DNA of 64,000 nucleotides from Xylaria sp. FL1777 (GCA_022578965.1 MU400657.1:1-64000); one strand, 5' to 3'; shown: positions 23,711-36,949, counted from the first letter of the stretch. Numbers and translations: made by a program. Notes: generated from the letters alone by a model not told the origin.

Positions 23711-24239
23711 TTTTTAAATTTAATTTAGCTGCTTTTTATTTTTAGTAGTTAAGCTTTGTTATAGTTGCGTACGCTTGGCTTTTTTTGCAGTAGTTAACTA
23801 AGTAATACTAGTTGTATTAATGCTTTATAGATATTTCCCTGCAGTTGCTAAAAAAACCGAAAAAAAGTAATTAATTAGTACTAAAAACCCTATAAAAATA
23901 TAAAATCCTTTAAAAAAGTGTTGCTACACTTAATAATAATATATGTAGCAAAAATTCCTTTATTTTATAAAATTGCGCTAGCTACTTTATTTAGTATATT
24001 TTTAGCTTAGTTTATTGCTTTTTTTATTTTATAACAAAAATTAATAGTAGTTATATAGCAGTCCAAGTTATATAAGTTCTAATTATAAGCAATACTAAAT
24101 TATATTTTATTAATAGTAAAATATTTAACTTAAAACTTTTATTAAGCACTTTATTAACTTAGCTGTAAAAAAAAAATATACTGTTAGAATTAATTAATAT
24201 AGCACTTATAATGCATTAATTTGCTGCTTTATTATTTAA

Positions 24240-24515
24240 ATAAACGAAGTAATCAAAAATTTACCTAAAAAAAAAAAAATAATAGTTTTTAACGCAATAA
24301 ATTGCATATATTTCTTAAATCTTTTCTTAAAAAAAATAATCAAAACAATAAAATTTATTCTTATAAAGATTATTAGAAAAACGCTTAATTGCGTTAGTTT
24401 TAACATGCTGCTAGAACTATAAAGTATATTACATACTTTATTTATATAAGTGAACTTATAATATTTAGCAAAAAAGCTTATAATATGCAACATTACATAT
24501 GTTTTTACTAATTAG
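24240..24515 (+). pseudogene. Short unknown relic
   Basis: A plus frame (positions equal to 0 modulo 3) reads 92 codons with three stops (TAA/TAG) to TAG at 24513. It contains NEVIKNLPKKKKIIVFNAIN at the start and LAKKLIICNITYVFTN at the end. Composition is basic with many Ile from mutated Thr codons. No domain is recognised. The opposite strand is open over the same span only as its shadow. Confidence 0.3.
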
Positions 24516-25080
24516 TTATAGTATTACTTAATAAGTAACCAAAAAGCTTTTAGTAATATATTAATACTGTAGCAAAATAAACTAAAAATTATAAAAAATA
24601 AAAGCTAGGTATATAACTTATCTTTTAACGATTTACTATAAGTTTTGTTAAAAGTAGCAAGCTGCCTAAGTTATAAAAGTTAGATCTTGCATTATAGTAG
24701 CATACAAAAAAGTATTACTTTATATTAAACCTATAAATCGCAATTATTTTTTAGCTATAAGTAAAGAAATAAAACCATAAAAGTGCTAAATAGTATAGCT
24801 TTATTAAAGTTTTTATTATTAGATCCTGCTTTTATTTAAGCAGTATTTCTAGCATTAGAACTTTATTTTATAGCGCTATTATTTTATTGCTAAACATTAA
24901 CTAGAATAATTAACATAAAGCAAAACTATTTAAAGCATGTAAATAGCATATAATACTAAACAATATATATTTTCAGCATGCTTAACAAAATAAAGCTAGC
25001 TATAAAAAAACCCTTAATACTTATAATAACTTTAATAACGTTTTAAATATTATATATAATCTTGCACATTAAGCACTATA

Positions 25081-25656
25081 GCTTAATATTAAATATTTAG
25101 GTTAAGTGTTAAGCAAAAAATCCAAAAATCTATACGCGTAAAATCAAACTAACAAACTTGCTTGCAAATAGCAGCAAAAAAATAATCTTAGCTATATATA
25201 AAGCTATGTTTAAGCAAAAAAGCAATAATAATAATACAACAAGACATTTTTGCTTGCAAACATTCAAAAAAAAATAATATATCGCTATAAGTGTTAGAAC
25301 AACAAAATTTAAATGCACATATACAAGCTATAATAAGCAGCTTTAAAAGCACATCTTTTAGCAATATATACGTCCCTTGGAATTCTAAAAAAGTAGAACA
25401 AAGTGCGCGAAAAAAAAACGTCTGCTACCTTAATATTATTGCTTCTTAATACTGCTTTAAAAACATAGTAATTAAAAACAAAATACAAAATAAATTATTT
25501 AGCAAAAAAGTTTCTTGAAAGTAGTATAATTGCACTTCAACTAGTTGCACAACAACCAACGGAAAAAAAAAATGCAAATAAAATAAATAATCAAAAAAAA
25601 CTAGTACTTAAGTAAAATAAAAGCAAAAAGGCAAGCAAAAAATAACGAGAATTTAA
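25081..25656 (+). pseudogene. Relic with a Lys/Gln/Asn-rich C-terminal tail
   Basis: A plus frame (positions equal to 1 modulo 3) runs ~190 codons to TAA at 25654. Well-preserved pieces are CLQIAAKKIILAIYKAMFKQ (~25160-25220), AALKAHLLAIYTSLGILKK (~25338-25395) and a tail with LVAQQPTEKKNANKINNQKK (~25540-25600). The low number of stops and the basic Gln-rich tail resemble C-termini of fungal DNA transposases or chromatin proteins, but the family is not identified. Confidence 0.38.
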
Positions 25657-28600
25657 TAACTAAAAGCTATACAAATAAAGCTATACACATACAAATATTC
25701 ATCTATTAAAGCAAACAAAAACTAGTTTTTATTAGTACTTATAAAAGATTACCTTTATAGTAGCCTATATCTTAAGGTATATGTAGGCTAGCTAATTTAT
25801 TACGCGCTAAAAAAGTGCTGCAATAAAACATATATTAAAATATATCTCTATAAATAATCAATATATATTATTTGCTGCTTTACTTACAATACTATTTGAT
25901 TTTTAGTTAAAAGTAATAGTATTACACCTATAAATATGCATGTAAACTAATTAATATATATTCGATTTAAATAACTTATTATAACTACTTTTACTTATAG
26001 CTTAGTAGCAAAAGTAATAAACTATTGTTAGCTTTGCTGCTTGTGCTAAACTTATAATAAAATATTATTTTATTATAATATGTAGCTACTTAATAAATAC
26101 TTTATAAAATAAATATTGCTACTTATAAATATTTAAGCATTAAATCTTAAAACCTTGTTTTGCTTGCAGTATGCATTAATGCTACTTTACAAAAAAAAAA
26201 AACTTTCTAAAAAAAATTAGCTTATAACAAAAAATGCAGTAATAAGTAATTACTTAATTTAATATACTATATTACCGAAAAAAAGTATTTTCTACTTTTA
26301 CTTATATAACTCGCGTTTGTTTATATAAACTTTTGCTATTTAGTAAAAATTATTTACTTTAATGCATTATAATACTATACATAACCCTAGTTATATTATA
26401 AGCAATAAAGTATTGCAAGTAAAGCAATTCTATTTTTGATTTTCCTGTTATTTACTAAAAATATTTAGCCATGTTGTCCTTAAGCTAAAAAAGTAATATT
26501 AGCATTTTATATAAGCTAATAATAACTAAACTTTGTTTTTTAAGTTTGCAGTTACTATTTTACCCCCACGCTTTAATAAAAAATCATTAGTAAAATAAGC
26601 AACTATAAAGTTAAAATAGCTACTAATAAACCCTTAGCCTTATGCAAAATCTAGTATTTAGTTTTATTCTGCTAATATAGTATTAAAGTTATTACAAAAG
26701 TACGCTAGTATTACTAGCGCTGCAATAATGCTAACCTAGGTAAAAATTGTGCTAATTTTAAGCCCTTAAAAAAATAAACCTGCTAAGTACTTTTAGTAAG
26801 CATCGCGAAAAAAAAGGTACAAAAACTAAAACAATCGCTAGTTCTTAACTTATAACAAAACTTACATAAACTAAGCATTAGCTAGCGCTAACTTAAAGCG
26901 ACTACATATAGCTTTATTACATTTATTTTGTTGTAAATGTGCTTTTAAATTTGCAATAACTTACGCAACGTAGCTAAATTCATAGTTAACTGCGCTAAAA
27001 TAAAGGGTTGCTCTTTGTGCAAAATATAAGTTGTTATTAATAAAATTAGCTAGCAAAGTTCTTGTAGCTATAAAATGTTCTTTGAGCTAATAAGTTTTAG
27101 CTTTTATATATATAACTTTTTATTGCTATACGCGTTTAAAAAAGAAAAAAAAATTTAATATAGTAATGTTATAATATAACAGCTTATTTTGCATAGATGC
27201 AAAAAGACCTAAGTTAATATATCGCTAAGCTTAAAAACAAACAGCTTTTAGAAAAAAAGCTTAAAATTGCTGATTGTCTTAAAAGAAAAGTACAAAAACA
27301 GGTAACTTTTTATAGCTACTAAGTAATCTTTTTATTGCTAGCTTTTTAAGCGCTGCTTTAGCAAAAAGCATAAAAGAGTAGCTATGTTAAGCAAAGTATT
27401 ATGTAGCATTAAAAAGCTAGTACTTTTAGTTTTTATTTTTAACACAAATATAAAATGCTAATAAGTAAGCTTTGGCTATTTAATATATAGCTACTTAAAA
27501 CAATAAAATCTTAGCAAAATACGTAATAATATAGCTAAAAACAAAAAAAAGCTTTTAGTATAAGTCGGTATACTTAAAAAACAGTAAGTTTTATTATAGC
27601 ATAAGCTAAACTTGCTTAAATATAGCTACTTACTTTTTGCTGTAATATATTTTATGCTTAAGAAAGCTATAGCTAACAAGTTAAACCGCTTTTTCTTTTT
27701 TTTATACTAACTGTTCTTAGGTTTGCAGCAAATAAAAAAACAAGCTATATATATAAATTATTTTATTACTAAGCAATGCAAACCCTATTTTAACTAGCGC
27801 TTTTAGTGCTTTTAAAAATCGCTTTTTGGTTTAGATATATAACCGTACGTTGCTCGCTATATCTGCTATTTAACTATTTTTATCCCATGTACGCAATAGT
27901 AAATACGCATAGTTAAACAAAACCATAAGTACTATAGAATTTCTTAAGCAAACTAGTAATTTAGCTAGCTCTTAGGTATTAAAATTAAGCTTGTTGAAAA
28001 TCTAAGTAAGCTAAAGTCCTATTATTAAGTTGCATAAAAAGTTACAAGCTTGTTAAAACAAGTCTAGCTAAATTAGCCTGTTTAAGCAAACTAAGAAGTT
28101 TAATATTTTTTAATTTTGCACATTTTAATAAAAATTAATTATAGCATAAAAAACCTTTGCAAGCGTAATAAAACTGCTTACCTTAAATAACTAATAGATG
28201 ATTTATGCTTTTAAAGTATTAACATGCAGATTAAAAGCATAAGTAAAAATATAAGTGCTTACGTAACGCTTATTGTTGCTAAAAAATATACTTAGTATGT
28301 TTTAAATAAACCGCTTTACAAGTATTATATTAATAGTATTTAGCATCTTTATTTAAACATTATTAAAAATAGCATTAAACAAAAAGCTATAAACTAATAA
28401 AATATTAGTATTTAAAGCAGCTTTTAACTTTATAGCTTTTCTGTTACTACTTATAACGTTTAAGCGTATTGCTATATTTAAAGCTAAATTAAACATTACT
28501 TATACTACTTGTTTTACTAAGCAACGTTAAAGTTTAGGCAAAATCTAGTAAAAATACTGGTAACTTAATGTACTTCGCACTATTATTTCTTTTTCTTTTA

Positions 28601-29779
28601 TATATTAATCCTATTAAAGCTACAAGTAATATATTACTGCATATATGCATTACTGCACATATTTATTGCATATATATACTAAGTTACTAATAAGATTGCT
28701 TTTAACTATATAGCTATATATATAAAGTATAAAAACTTTCCCTTGGCTTTTATACCGGAAAAAAAAAATAAAAAAAACAGATAAAGTGCTTAGTAAATAT
28801 TGCACGAATGTTTATTTTATTGCTAACAAATCTTTAATAATTAAAATAAGTTCCGTTAGGTTATTATAGCAATGTTATAGCAGTTAGCTCTTGTTTTTAG
28901 CTTTCAGCGTAGTTTAAAGAAAAAAGTTTATACTTTATAACTGCACGCTTAAATTCATTATATTTAAAGACAAAAAATAAAGTAAGCAAATAAAAAAATA
29001 CATACTTGCTTGCTGTTATAATAACCTTAAATATATATAGCAGCACTAATAACGTAATAAAGCGCTGCATTTGTTCTTTAATACAATATAATTGTTAGAA
29101 AAACATTAAAAATAGATATAAATATATAAAATTAAACAAACTGCTAAACAAAGCTGCTTATAAAAAGCCAAAAAGGCTACTTTAAACTAAACGTAATTGC
29201 AGCACATAGTAAATTAATTAATTAAAAAATAGGAACTAGGGCTACTAAAATTTCCTAGAATTTTGCAAAAATATTCTATAGTACTTTAGGCCAAAAAAAG
29301 CCATAAATACTAGCAGCTAATTAGTCTTAACTATTAATAAAGCTATTATAAAATATATAAACACTTGTTAAAAAAACTTACATTAAGCTGCTATTAAAGT
29401 AATAAGTTAGGCAAAGTGTACTTTTATTAGTTAAGCCATACTAATAAAATTCTACTTAATGCGTAAGTATTAAAAAAAAGATTACTGTAAAAAAGCAATT
29501 AGCTAAAAGTTAAATAAAGTAAAAAAGGGAAAAAGAAAAAAAAAAAAAACAAGAACTGTTAGGTTTTTTTTTCTGCTTAATTATTTTAGTTCTTTTAGTT
29601 CTTAAGTAGCAAAAAACATAAATCAAAAGGCTAATAACAAAAATAATAAAGGCATAGTTTTCGCATTTACTTTTTTATATTTAGGTTTATATATTGTTTA
29701 TATTTTTAGTAATCTTAAAAGTTAACCTATATAACTTTTTGTAACCCTTAATACAAAGGTTTTTCTTTTTTTTTTTTAC
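25657..29779. other. 4 kb of decayed DNA
   Basis: It includes a short plus-strand helical stretch at 27197-27325 (AKLKNKQLLEKKLKIAD then KRKVQKQV), possibly a coiled-coil end of a lost gene. The purine run at 29519-29551 and the CT-rich run at 29753-29786 are simple sequence. Nothing else could be supported. Confidence 0.35.
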
Positions 29780-30235
29780 TTTTCCTTAAGTTATTTATGC
29801 TTTTATGTTAGCTAAATCTTGCTTAATAAATAACTGCTTATAAAACACTTAGTTTTACGTTTGCTAACTTAATAGCTTTTATAATTATTGCTATTACGAT
29901 TTATATAGCTTTAGGCAAAGCTGCTTAAACTTGCAAATAATTCAAAATCTTACTATAAGCATAACTGTAGCTCCGTTAAGTAATGTTTTAATACTACAAG
30001 GTATAAACAATATAATTTTAACTACTTTTGTAGTAAGCGTACTTTTTATAACGCCTGGTTTAAAAACTGCTTAAAAATATTCTAAAGTTAGTTTGTTTAA
30101 ACTAATTATTATTAGCACGTTTGTTGTAGCTGTTGCTATTATTCTTATTGTAAGCTTTTTTATTTATTTTTTATAGCGCAAAAAAAAGCATAACAGATTA
30201 ATCTTAACAAATTATAAATTTAATAGTTTAACTAG
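29780..30235 (+). pseudogene. Relic of a single-pass membrane protein
   Basis: A plus frame (positions equal to 0 modulo 3) reads a Cys-containing N-terminal region (Cys codons scattered over 29820-29935), then a Thr/Ser-type linker mutated to Ile/Leu/Val (ITVAPLSNVLILQGINN). Next comes a clear hydrophobic segment (LFKLIIISTFVVAVAIILIV through 30173), a stop, and a basic stop-transfer cluster (RKKKH, 30177-30191). This order (Cys-rich ectodomain, Ser/Thr stalk, one membrane helix, basic cytoplasmic start) matches the fungal WSC-like/mucin-like surface sensor architecture. RIP-driven drift also creates hydrophobicity, so the stalk assignment is tentative. It may be a duplicated host gene. Confidence 0.38.
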
Positions 30236-32340
30236 GTAAAATTTATAGACTAACTTTAAGCTATAGTTGTGCTTATAAAACTGCTTAAGAAGTTAAAGTT
30301 AAAGCTACTTAAAATTTTGCTTATTTTGGAGCTAAAAAAAACAGCAAAACTACATGCGGCTTTTTAAGTTAAAACTTAAAGGCAATTAGCTGCTTTATAT
30401 TTTGACTTAAAATGCTTAGAACTATTTTATTTAGAGTTTAAAACTACAAAAATGCTTTATTAATACAAAAAAAAGTAAGCAAAAGCTTAATTCAAAATTG
30501 TTAAGTTGTTAAATAATTTATACATATTATAATATACTTAAAAAAGCTTTATAGAATTAATTATGCTAAATATTTAAGCGTTTTTATACCTTATAAAATG
30601 GCATTCTTTTCTAGTTGCGCATAATTATTACGTTTAAAGTTATAAATTGTTCGAATAAACTTACTTTATATTACTATTATTTTTATACTTGTTTAATGCA
30701 ACTTAACAAGTTTTGCTGTTTTTAGATCTTTAGTTGTTTAACTTTACAAAGCTATTAAAACTTTATTAATTTTTTATTTTATGTATTAAGCAAAAAAACA
30801 TTCGTTAGCAGCTATAAATACGTATTATTTACTTTACTAAAAATGTATACTAGTATAAAGCTAAAAAAAATAACGAAAATACTATATTAAATAAGCAAAA
30901 ATAATTAAATAATATAGTTAGCGTACTAACTGCAAATAAACAACGCATCTTAAATATAACACGTATATTCTAACATAATAAAACAAAAAAAAAAAACCTC
31001 CGGAATAAAAAGCTTTAGCTTCGATGCACTAGTTTTAAGTATGTATGCATAACTAAGCAAGTAATAAAAAAAGGTTATTTTTTAAAGAATAAAAAAAGCT
31101 AGTAAACAAGTTATTGTTATTAGAACTTAAAAAAAACAGCTATTGCTAGCTTACTAAACCCAAAAATTATGTTTAGCTAAAAAATTAATATATAGTAATA
31201 TTTAGCTTTGCTTAATATACTTTAAAAGTAAACTTTTGTATAAATATAAAAAGCTTAAGTTTTAACTTAAAACAATATTATTTTTAAGTTCTTTTAAGAA
31301 CTTTTTGTTGTTAATTTTACTTTTATTATTTATAATAGCTAACAAAAATAATCTTGCAAATTCTATTTTATAGCTTTACAAAAAAGCGCTAGTTAAGCGT
31401 TTTATTTGTTTATTGTTAGTTTAAATATAGTTAGCGCTTTAAATTAAAAAAAACCCTTTAATTTATTAGTTAAACCGGCTTTTTTTTAGCAAAAGCAAAA
31501 AAACATACTTAGTTGCATGTTATAAATAAAAAAAATTGTGCCTTGCTCTGCATAGCATTTATATAAAGCATAAATAAATCGGTTAACTCTTTAAGCTAAG
31601 CTTTTAATATTGTTTGCAATAATTGTGCTAAACTAGTGCTAGTTAAGCACTTCTGTAATATGTTCTTGCAAATACTAAATAAAGTTATAATTAAAAACAA
31701 GCAAAAAATTAGTATTGCTGTTGTATGTTAGTTAGCTTTTAAGCTTCCAAACAAAGTTATATAGTAAACTGCTTTTAAACTAAGGTAAAAAGCAATTGCT
31801 TAAAAGCTAGGCTTTTTAAAGTAGTACTTAAAGGTAAAAAAGGTTTATAGCTTATAAAAAAGGCAAAATGTTTTAAAGTTACAAAAAAAAATAAACTAAA
31901 AAAATATAAGTGCTTTATATAAAATCTATAGTAATAATAATAGCGTAGCAAAATGTTATATAAAAATTTTCATAAATACAAGTAATAAAATTTGTATTTA
32001 GGCCCTTATATTCTAGATTTAAAAAAAATACTATAACTAGCATATTTAAAAAGGACTATAAATACTAAGTAAACCTAGGCCTTTTTTTAACAACCAAAAA
32101 TATTACCTTAATCTATAGAATTAAAAAAAAGTATATCGATATTATAAGCTGCTAAAGCTTAACTTAGTAGTAAGTATTTATGTATATAACAATATAACAA
32201 GTGCTATGTAGGTTAAGCTTTTTTTAACTAGCGTAATTAATTATCTTAAAGAACTGTTAGTATGCCCTTTTGCTTTTTAAACTGCCCCTTTTTCTAAAAG
32301 GAATCCAAAGCGCATTTCAAATGTTAAAACAAACTAATAA
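30236..32340. other. 2.1 kb of decayed DNA
   Basis: No named frame. Short AT arrays and scattered GCTTTT/AAAAGC blocks only. Confidence 0.4.
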
Positions 32341-32730
32341 TTAGTTAAAGCGACTATAATAGCAACTATAACTAGATTTATAGTTGCTTTGCAAAAATTG
32401 GCCTAACGTTTTAAAAAAATTATAACTTAAATATAAAATAAAAAAGCAAGCTAACTTGTATGTCTTTTGTTTGTCTAGTTTTCTTGTATAGTTAATAAAA
32501 TATATAAAAGAAAACCTATAGCAAAATTCATACACTAAATTTATTAAAGTATAAATGCTAATAGCTAATAAAGCAGCTTTACGAAAACCTATTTTATAAT
32601 AGTGCATTACTATTTTACAAAAAATTTTTAATTTTAGCGTAAAATAATAAAAGAAAGTCTTCGTATAAAAAGCGGTAAAATAAGTAATAATAACTTTAAG
32701 TATCCGTAAAAAAAACTATAAAAGTATATA
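32341..32730 (-). pseudogene. Unknown relic with a preserved 88-codon end
   Basis: A minus frame runs ~125 codons to its stop at the low-coordinate end, with one TAA near 32700. The last 88 codons (32341-32607) are uninterrupted and read KIGFRKAALLAISIYTLINL, then RKLDKQKTYKLACFF, then a Ser/Tyr/Asn-rich end (SNYKSSYSCYYSRFN), probably His/Ser-rich before CAT to TAT changes. No family is recognised. Confidence 0.4.
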
Positions 32731-33839
32731 AAAAATTTGTAAAAAACTAAAGTTACATAAGAGATTTTATAAAAAACTAAGCATAATAAGTTAAGTTTTT
32801 GAACCTAAATTCTTACAACTATAAACCAGGCTTTAAGCTGTTATATACCTAGATTTTTTCTGTTTTTAGAAGCGCTTTTACTTGCTTTTTAAAATTAATA
32901 CGGGCTATTAACTAAACTTTTTTCTTATAATTTGCAAAAACAGTATAAATAATATTAACAATATTTATAATTAAGTTGGTTTAGCGGCTTAACTAATAAT
33001 AGTACTAATAGTTCTGCTTTTATAGCTAGCTAGTTTTTGCGGTAAGTTTATAAGTGTAGTTTTTATGTATAACTTAAATAGTTGCTTAAAGCGTATTAAT
33101 TTCTTTACAAAAAACCGCATTTTTGTTTTTTAGCTACTAAATATTCTCTTGTAAAAGTAGTTTTAATTACAAAAACAAAAAAGCGAGCAACATTAAATAA
33201 AATAAAACTAAAAAAAACAAAAATAAAAATAACAAGTAGGTAAAACTATATGTAGTAAATAGCAGCTATACTTTTTTAGCTTGCATTAGTCTTGGAAATA
33301 CCGGCAGCTTTTTTTTACGCGAGCTTAGCATTGTACAAAGGTAAGTAAACTGCAACTTTAGTTTAATTATACTGAAGCTACTGCAATTAAAGCTTTTAGT
33401 TAAACATAGCAGCTACTTAAATAAAGCTTTTAAAAAAAGCCTTATAAGCAAAAAAAAAGCAGCTATGCAAAAAACTTTAGCTTTTTAGTTTGCAGATCTT
33501 AGTTCCTATTTTTTGTTTTTTTTTTTATAATTACAAAAACTTTATTTTAAAGAAATAGCATAGCATAGCACTAATTCCTGCATTATTTTCGCACCGCTAA
33601 AATATTAAAGCTTTAACTAGGCTTTTAGCTAGTGCTAATTGATTTTAAACTATTAGAATACTTGTTTTATTTTATTGCTTAGTTATAGTATAATTTATAA
33701 ACGCTTATAATATAATTTAACCTTGTAGCTTAAAATCATATCTTTTAAAATCTAGGTACTTAGCTAAAATTTTTATATTATATATTATTATGTGCGGTTT
33801 GCTAGCAGTTCTTAAGTTTACTAACTATAGCAAATATAA
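32731..33839. other. 1.1 kb of decayed DNA
   Basis: A minus frame at ~33120-32950 (VKKLIRFKQLFKLYIK, then LPQKLASYKSRTIST) is readable for ~50 codons and may be part of a lost gene. Nothing else was seen. Confidence 0.3.
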
Positions 33840-34430
33840 AGTTAGCTTAATAAAGCCGAATTTAAAGAATTAGAACTTTTTATATAACTAAAAAAATACA
33901 AACAAAGTAGCAAATAAAGCTTAAGTACTTAAATAATGCTATTATAATATACTTTTAGTATTATTAATAAGTGTAGTTATTTAATAAGCTCTGCTATTTT
34001 ACTTTTTTAAGTTAACTTACTAAATAAGCCTTTAAAAAAATAATATAATAACTTTTGTATGAGCTTTTTTGCAGTTTTTGAGCCGTAAAGCTCAGCTTTA
34101 TTGCTTACGCTTTTACTTTATTGCGACCTTATTTTAAAGTTTGCTAAATTAACCAAAGTATTCATATTTATAGTAAAATCGTTTAGTTTAGCTTTTATTA
34201 TTTCTAGTTTTTTTTTTAACTTTAAAATCTTGCTTTTGTATTCTTTTATAGCGTGCTGCAACTTAAAAATTCTTGCTTTTACCACTTTTAACTTCTTTTT
34301 TAAACTCTTTACGTTTTTTTCTATTTACGTAATTTAGGTATAAATGTTTTTTATAGCTAAAACTCCTTGTTTTATATTATTTACTTTAAAAAAAATAAAT
34401 CTTTGTATATTAAATAGCATTTGTTAGCTT
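33840..34430 (-). pseudogene. Coiled-coil protein relic
   Basis: A minus frame reads ~195 codons with a handful of TAA/TAG breaks. The part at 34120-34330 is a textbook coiled coil: VKSLKKKLKVVKARIFKLQ, then AIKEYKSKILKLKKKLEII, with Leu/Ile at heptad spacing and alternating Lys/Glu. A second helical part follows (KKLIQKLL, AELIK, 33940-34060). No catalytic domain is seen. The plus strand over 34101-34337 is open and looks membrane-like, but that is the complement of a Lys-rich coil. Confidence 0.45.
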
Positions 34431-34839
34431 TTAACTTTTATAAACGCCAATAGCTATAAATTAGCAAATCTACTAGTGTAAATCTATTTTGGAGTTAAAA
34501 CAGCAGGTTTTTAAACATTTAATATAAACTTAATAGTTATTAAAAATACTAAAGTATAAAAGTACGCACTGTAGAACCTTTTGTTTAAAGTAATAAAGCA
34601 TTTGTAGCATTATTCCGTAAAGTAAATTATAAATTAAACGCAGATTTATAGTACTTAAAAAGTTGTTTACTAAAGGTGCTATAGTTTGCATTTATTTGAA
34701 GTTTTTAAGCAAGTAATATATAATAATTCGGAACTTTTAGTTAAATATAAAAATATCTAGTAAAAAAAAGTAAGCTAAGTAAAATAATTTATATTTCAAC
34801 ATTTTGCGAAACAGGTTCCTTGTATACTATTTTTTGTTT

Positions 34840-34930
34840 TTTGTTCTTTGGTTTTTTTTTGTAAGAAACCTGTTATTTAAAAACTAGTTCTTTTCTTTTT
34901 ATTTCCTTTGTTCCTCCTTTAGTACTACCT
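34840..34930 (+). promoter_or_regulatory. CT-rich tract
   Basis: A pyrimidine-rich patch (TTCTTTGG, TTTCCTTTGTTCCTCC) bracketing an imperfect inverted pair, AAACAGGTTCCTTG and GAAACCTGTT (34810-34875). It resembles a promoter leader or small foldback. No gene can be attached to it. Confidence 0.25.
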
Positions 34931-35779
34931 GCATACTATATTAATTACGCGCACCTTGCATTAGTTTAATTGAATTATTATATATAATAGCAATACTTAA
35001 TATGTTTTTATTTAAAGTTAGTATTTATAGCGTTTTGCCATTATTTATTTATGCATTTTGTAACTTTTTAACAGTTTGTATATACTTTTTTGTAAATGCA
35101 GGAACAGTTTTATTAGCGCGGTAAAGCGTTCTTTTAGCTTTAGTAAAGCATTATTAGTAAGCTAATCTAAAACAGCATTATTAATTTATAAATAAAGCTA
35201 TGTTAAGCTGAACTAAAATTTATTAATATAGACTTTAATTTGATTACTTTTAATTTTAACTTTGTTAGGTGTATAAGCTTTTAAATTGCTAAGTTCACTA
35301 TTTTGAAGACTTTATTTAATAGAAATGCTTTTGTTTTTTAGTTTGTTTTTTATTTAGTATACTAGGCTTGCTATATATTAAAACTGTAGTAAGAAATGCA
35401 AAAAGAAGCATATTTTTTCTTATGTTTATTTTACGATTTCTTACGAACTTAAATTACTTAATATATCTAAAAACCTAAAAACCTCTAGGTATATAATTAA
35501 TACTAGCTAAACTATTATTGAACTAATTACTTGTATTGCTATTAATAGTATAACTATAAATACTTTTATAACTATTTTAATTATTTTTATAACAAGCTTT
35601 ATATTGTTAACCTTGCTACTAATAATTATATAAACTAATTATTTAATTATAGCTAGTAGTATACTTATAAAACAAAAGGTTAAAAGCAGAAATATAACAG
35701 TTATATTTATAGGCGCTACGTTTAAAAGTAAGTTCTTTTATAATTATTATAGTAAACTAGCGGCTAGTCTAATAACTAT

Positions 35780-36400
35780 TTTTTAGCTTTAACTGCCGAA
35801 CATATAGTAATAGCAACTAAAACAAGATCACTTATACTATTAATTTTAATTTTATTTAATAATACTTTTCCGAAAAAATTCCTGATAGAACTAAAGACGT
35901 TGTTAGCTGAACTTTTATTACTAACTGCATTTATATTTAGTATAGTTATTAGTACCCCTTTAATAAAAACGTTAACTAATATTTTAGCGTTAACTTTAAG
36001 TACCTTTTTACAAAAATTAGCAGCTAAATCAAAAATATAACCTAGTAATAGCTAAGCGCTTACTAGTACTATAAACACTTTTATAGTAAAGTTAGGCATA
36101 GCATTTGGCCTTTTATTAAGTAAACTGCCGATTTTAACAAAAACATAAATAGCTAAAACAACTAAAACAACAGAAATAATAAAAACAACAAAAATAATAA
36201 AAACAACAGAAATAATAAAAACAATAAAAACAATAAGAATAGCTAGAACTAGTATTTCCTTTGCAGTAAGCCGCTTAGTGCTACTACTATTTTTTGCGGC
36301 ATTATTTGCTACTATAACTACTATAACAATTTTAATAATAAGCGTATTATTAGCAGCTTGCTTATAAAGCTTAGCTTAAGCAAAAATAAATAATACTTAA
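35780..36400 (-). pseudogene. Relic of an Ala/Pro/Thr/Ser-rich low-complexity protein
   Basis: One minus frame is readable for ~205 codons with a single TAG near 36050 before the stops below 35790. The N-terminal part includes NSSSTKRLTAKEILVLA, then an 18-bp repeat (36150-36240) encoding IISVVF/IIFVVF-type units. Further on are KIGSLLNKRPNAMPNFTIKV, FDLAANFCKKVLKVNAK and SSANNVFSSIRNFFGKVLL. The Val/Ile/Leu codons are nearly all GTT/GTA, ATT/ATA or TTA, as expected if Ala, Thr and Ser/Pro codons were mutated, so the ancestor was a disordered linker-type protein rather than a membrane protein. Below 35790 the same strand becomes stop-dense, consistent with a Gln-rich tract. Family unknown. 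Confidence 0.4.
36150..36240. repeat. 18-bp tandem repeat inside the low-complexity relic
   Basis: AAAACAACAGAAATAATA-type units repeat about five times with C/T differences. The period is a multiple of three and in frame with the minus-strand relic. Confidence 0.6.
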
Positions 36401-36949
36401 TAAAAATATAGTAGCTATAGCATAAAAGCTGTATTAAATTAATTTTAGGCGTTTTTAGAAGTATTACTTGTATTTAGATTATTGCAATACTACATTTATT
36501 ATTATTTTTACTTAGATTGCTTTTATTGTTGTTTTTTAGCTATTTGCTTTTGCTTTTTTAAAATCTTTTTTAGCTTTTTTAATATTTATAGCATTTATAG
36601 GCCACTTTGTTTGTAAAAGCACTACTTTTTTTTTATTTATTATACTGCTTATAGCTATACAAACTTATAGCGCAGTTATATTGTTATATATTAGTAAAAA
36701 GCTACTGATCTTTAACAATTCGTTTATTTGATTTTACCGTTGTTTAAAACAGGTATTACTACTTAGAAAAACTAACTACTATTTTGCTAAAAAGTATTAT
36801 TAAGCTTTTTTGCTTTATTAGCAAGCAGCTTATATAAAAACACATTTTACTTTATCTAAAGTAATTAAAGATCTTTAAGTAAAGCTAAGTATAATAAAAA
36901 AACAAGAAAATGTTAACAAAATAAAAGCACTTTTTTATTTTTAGATTGT

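Noticed and set aside
24236..25318. Two open minus-strand frames (24236-24493 and 25130-25318)
   Set aside because: Both are shadows of Lys-rich plus-strand relic frames that extend further on both sides.
34101..34337. Open plus-strand frame resembling a membrane protein
   Set aside because: It is the complement of a Lys/Leu heptad coiled coil on the minus strand.
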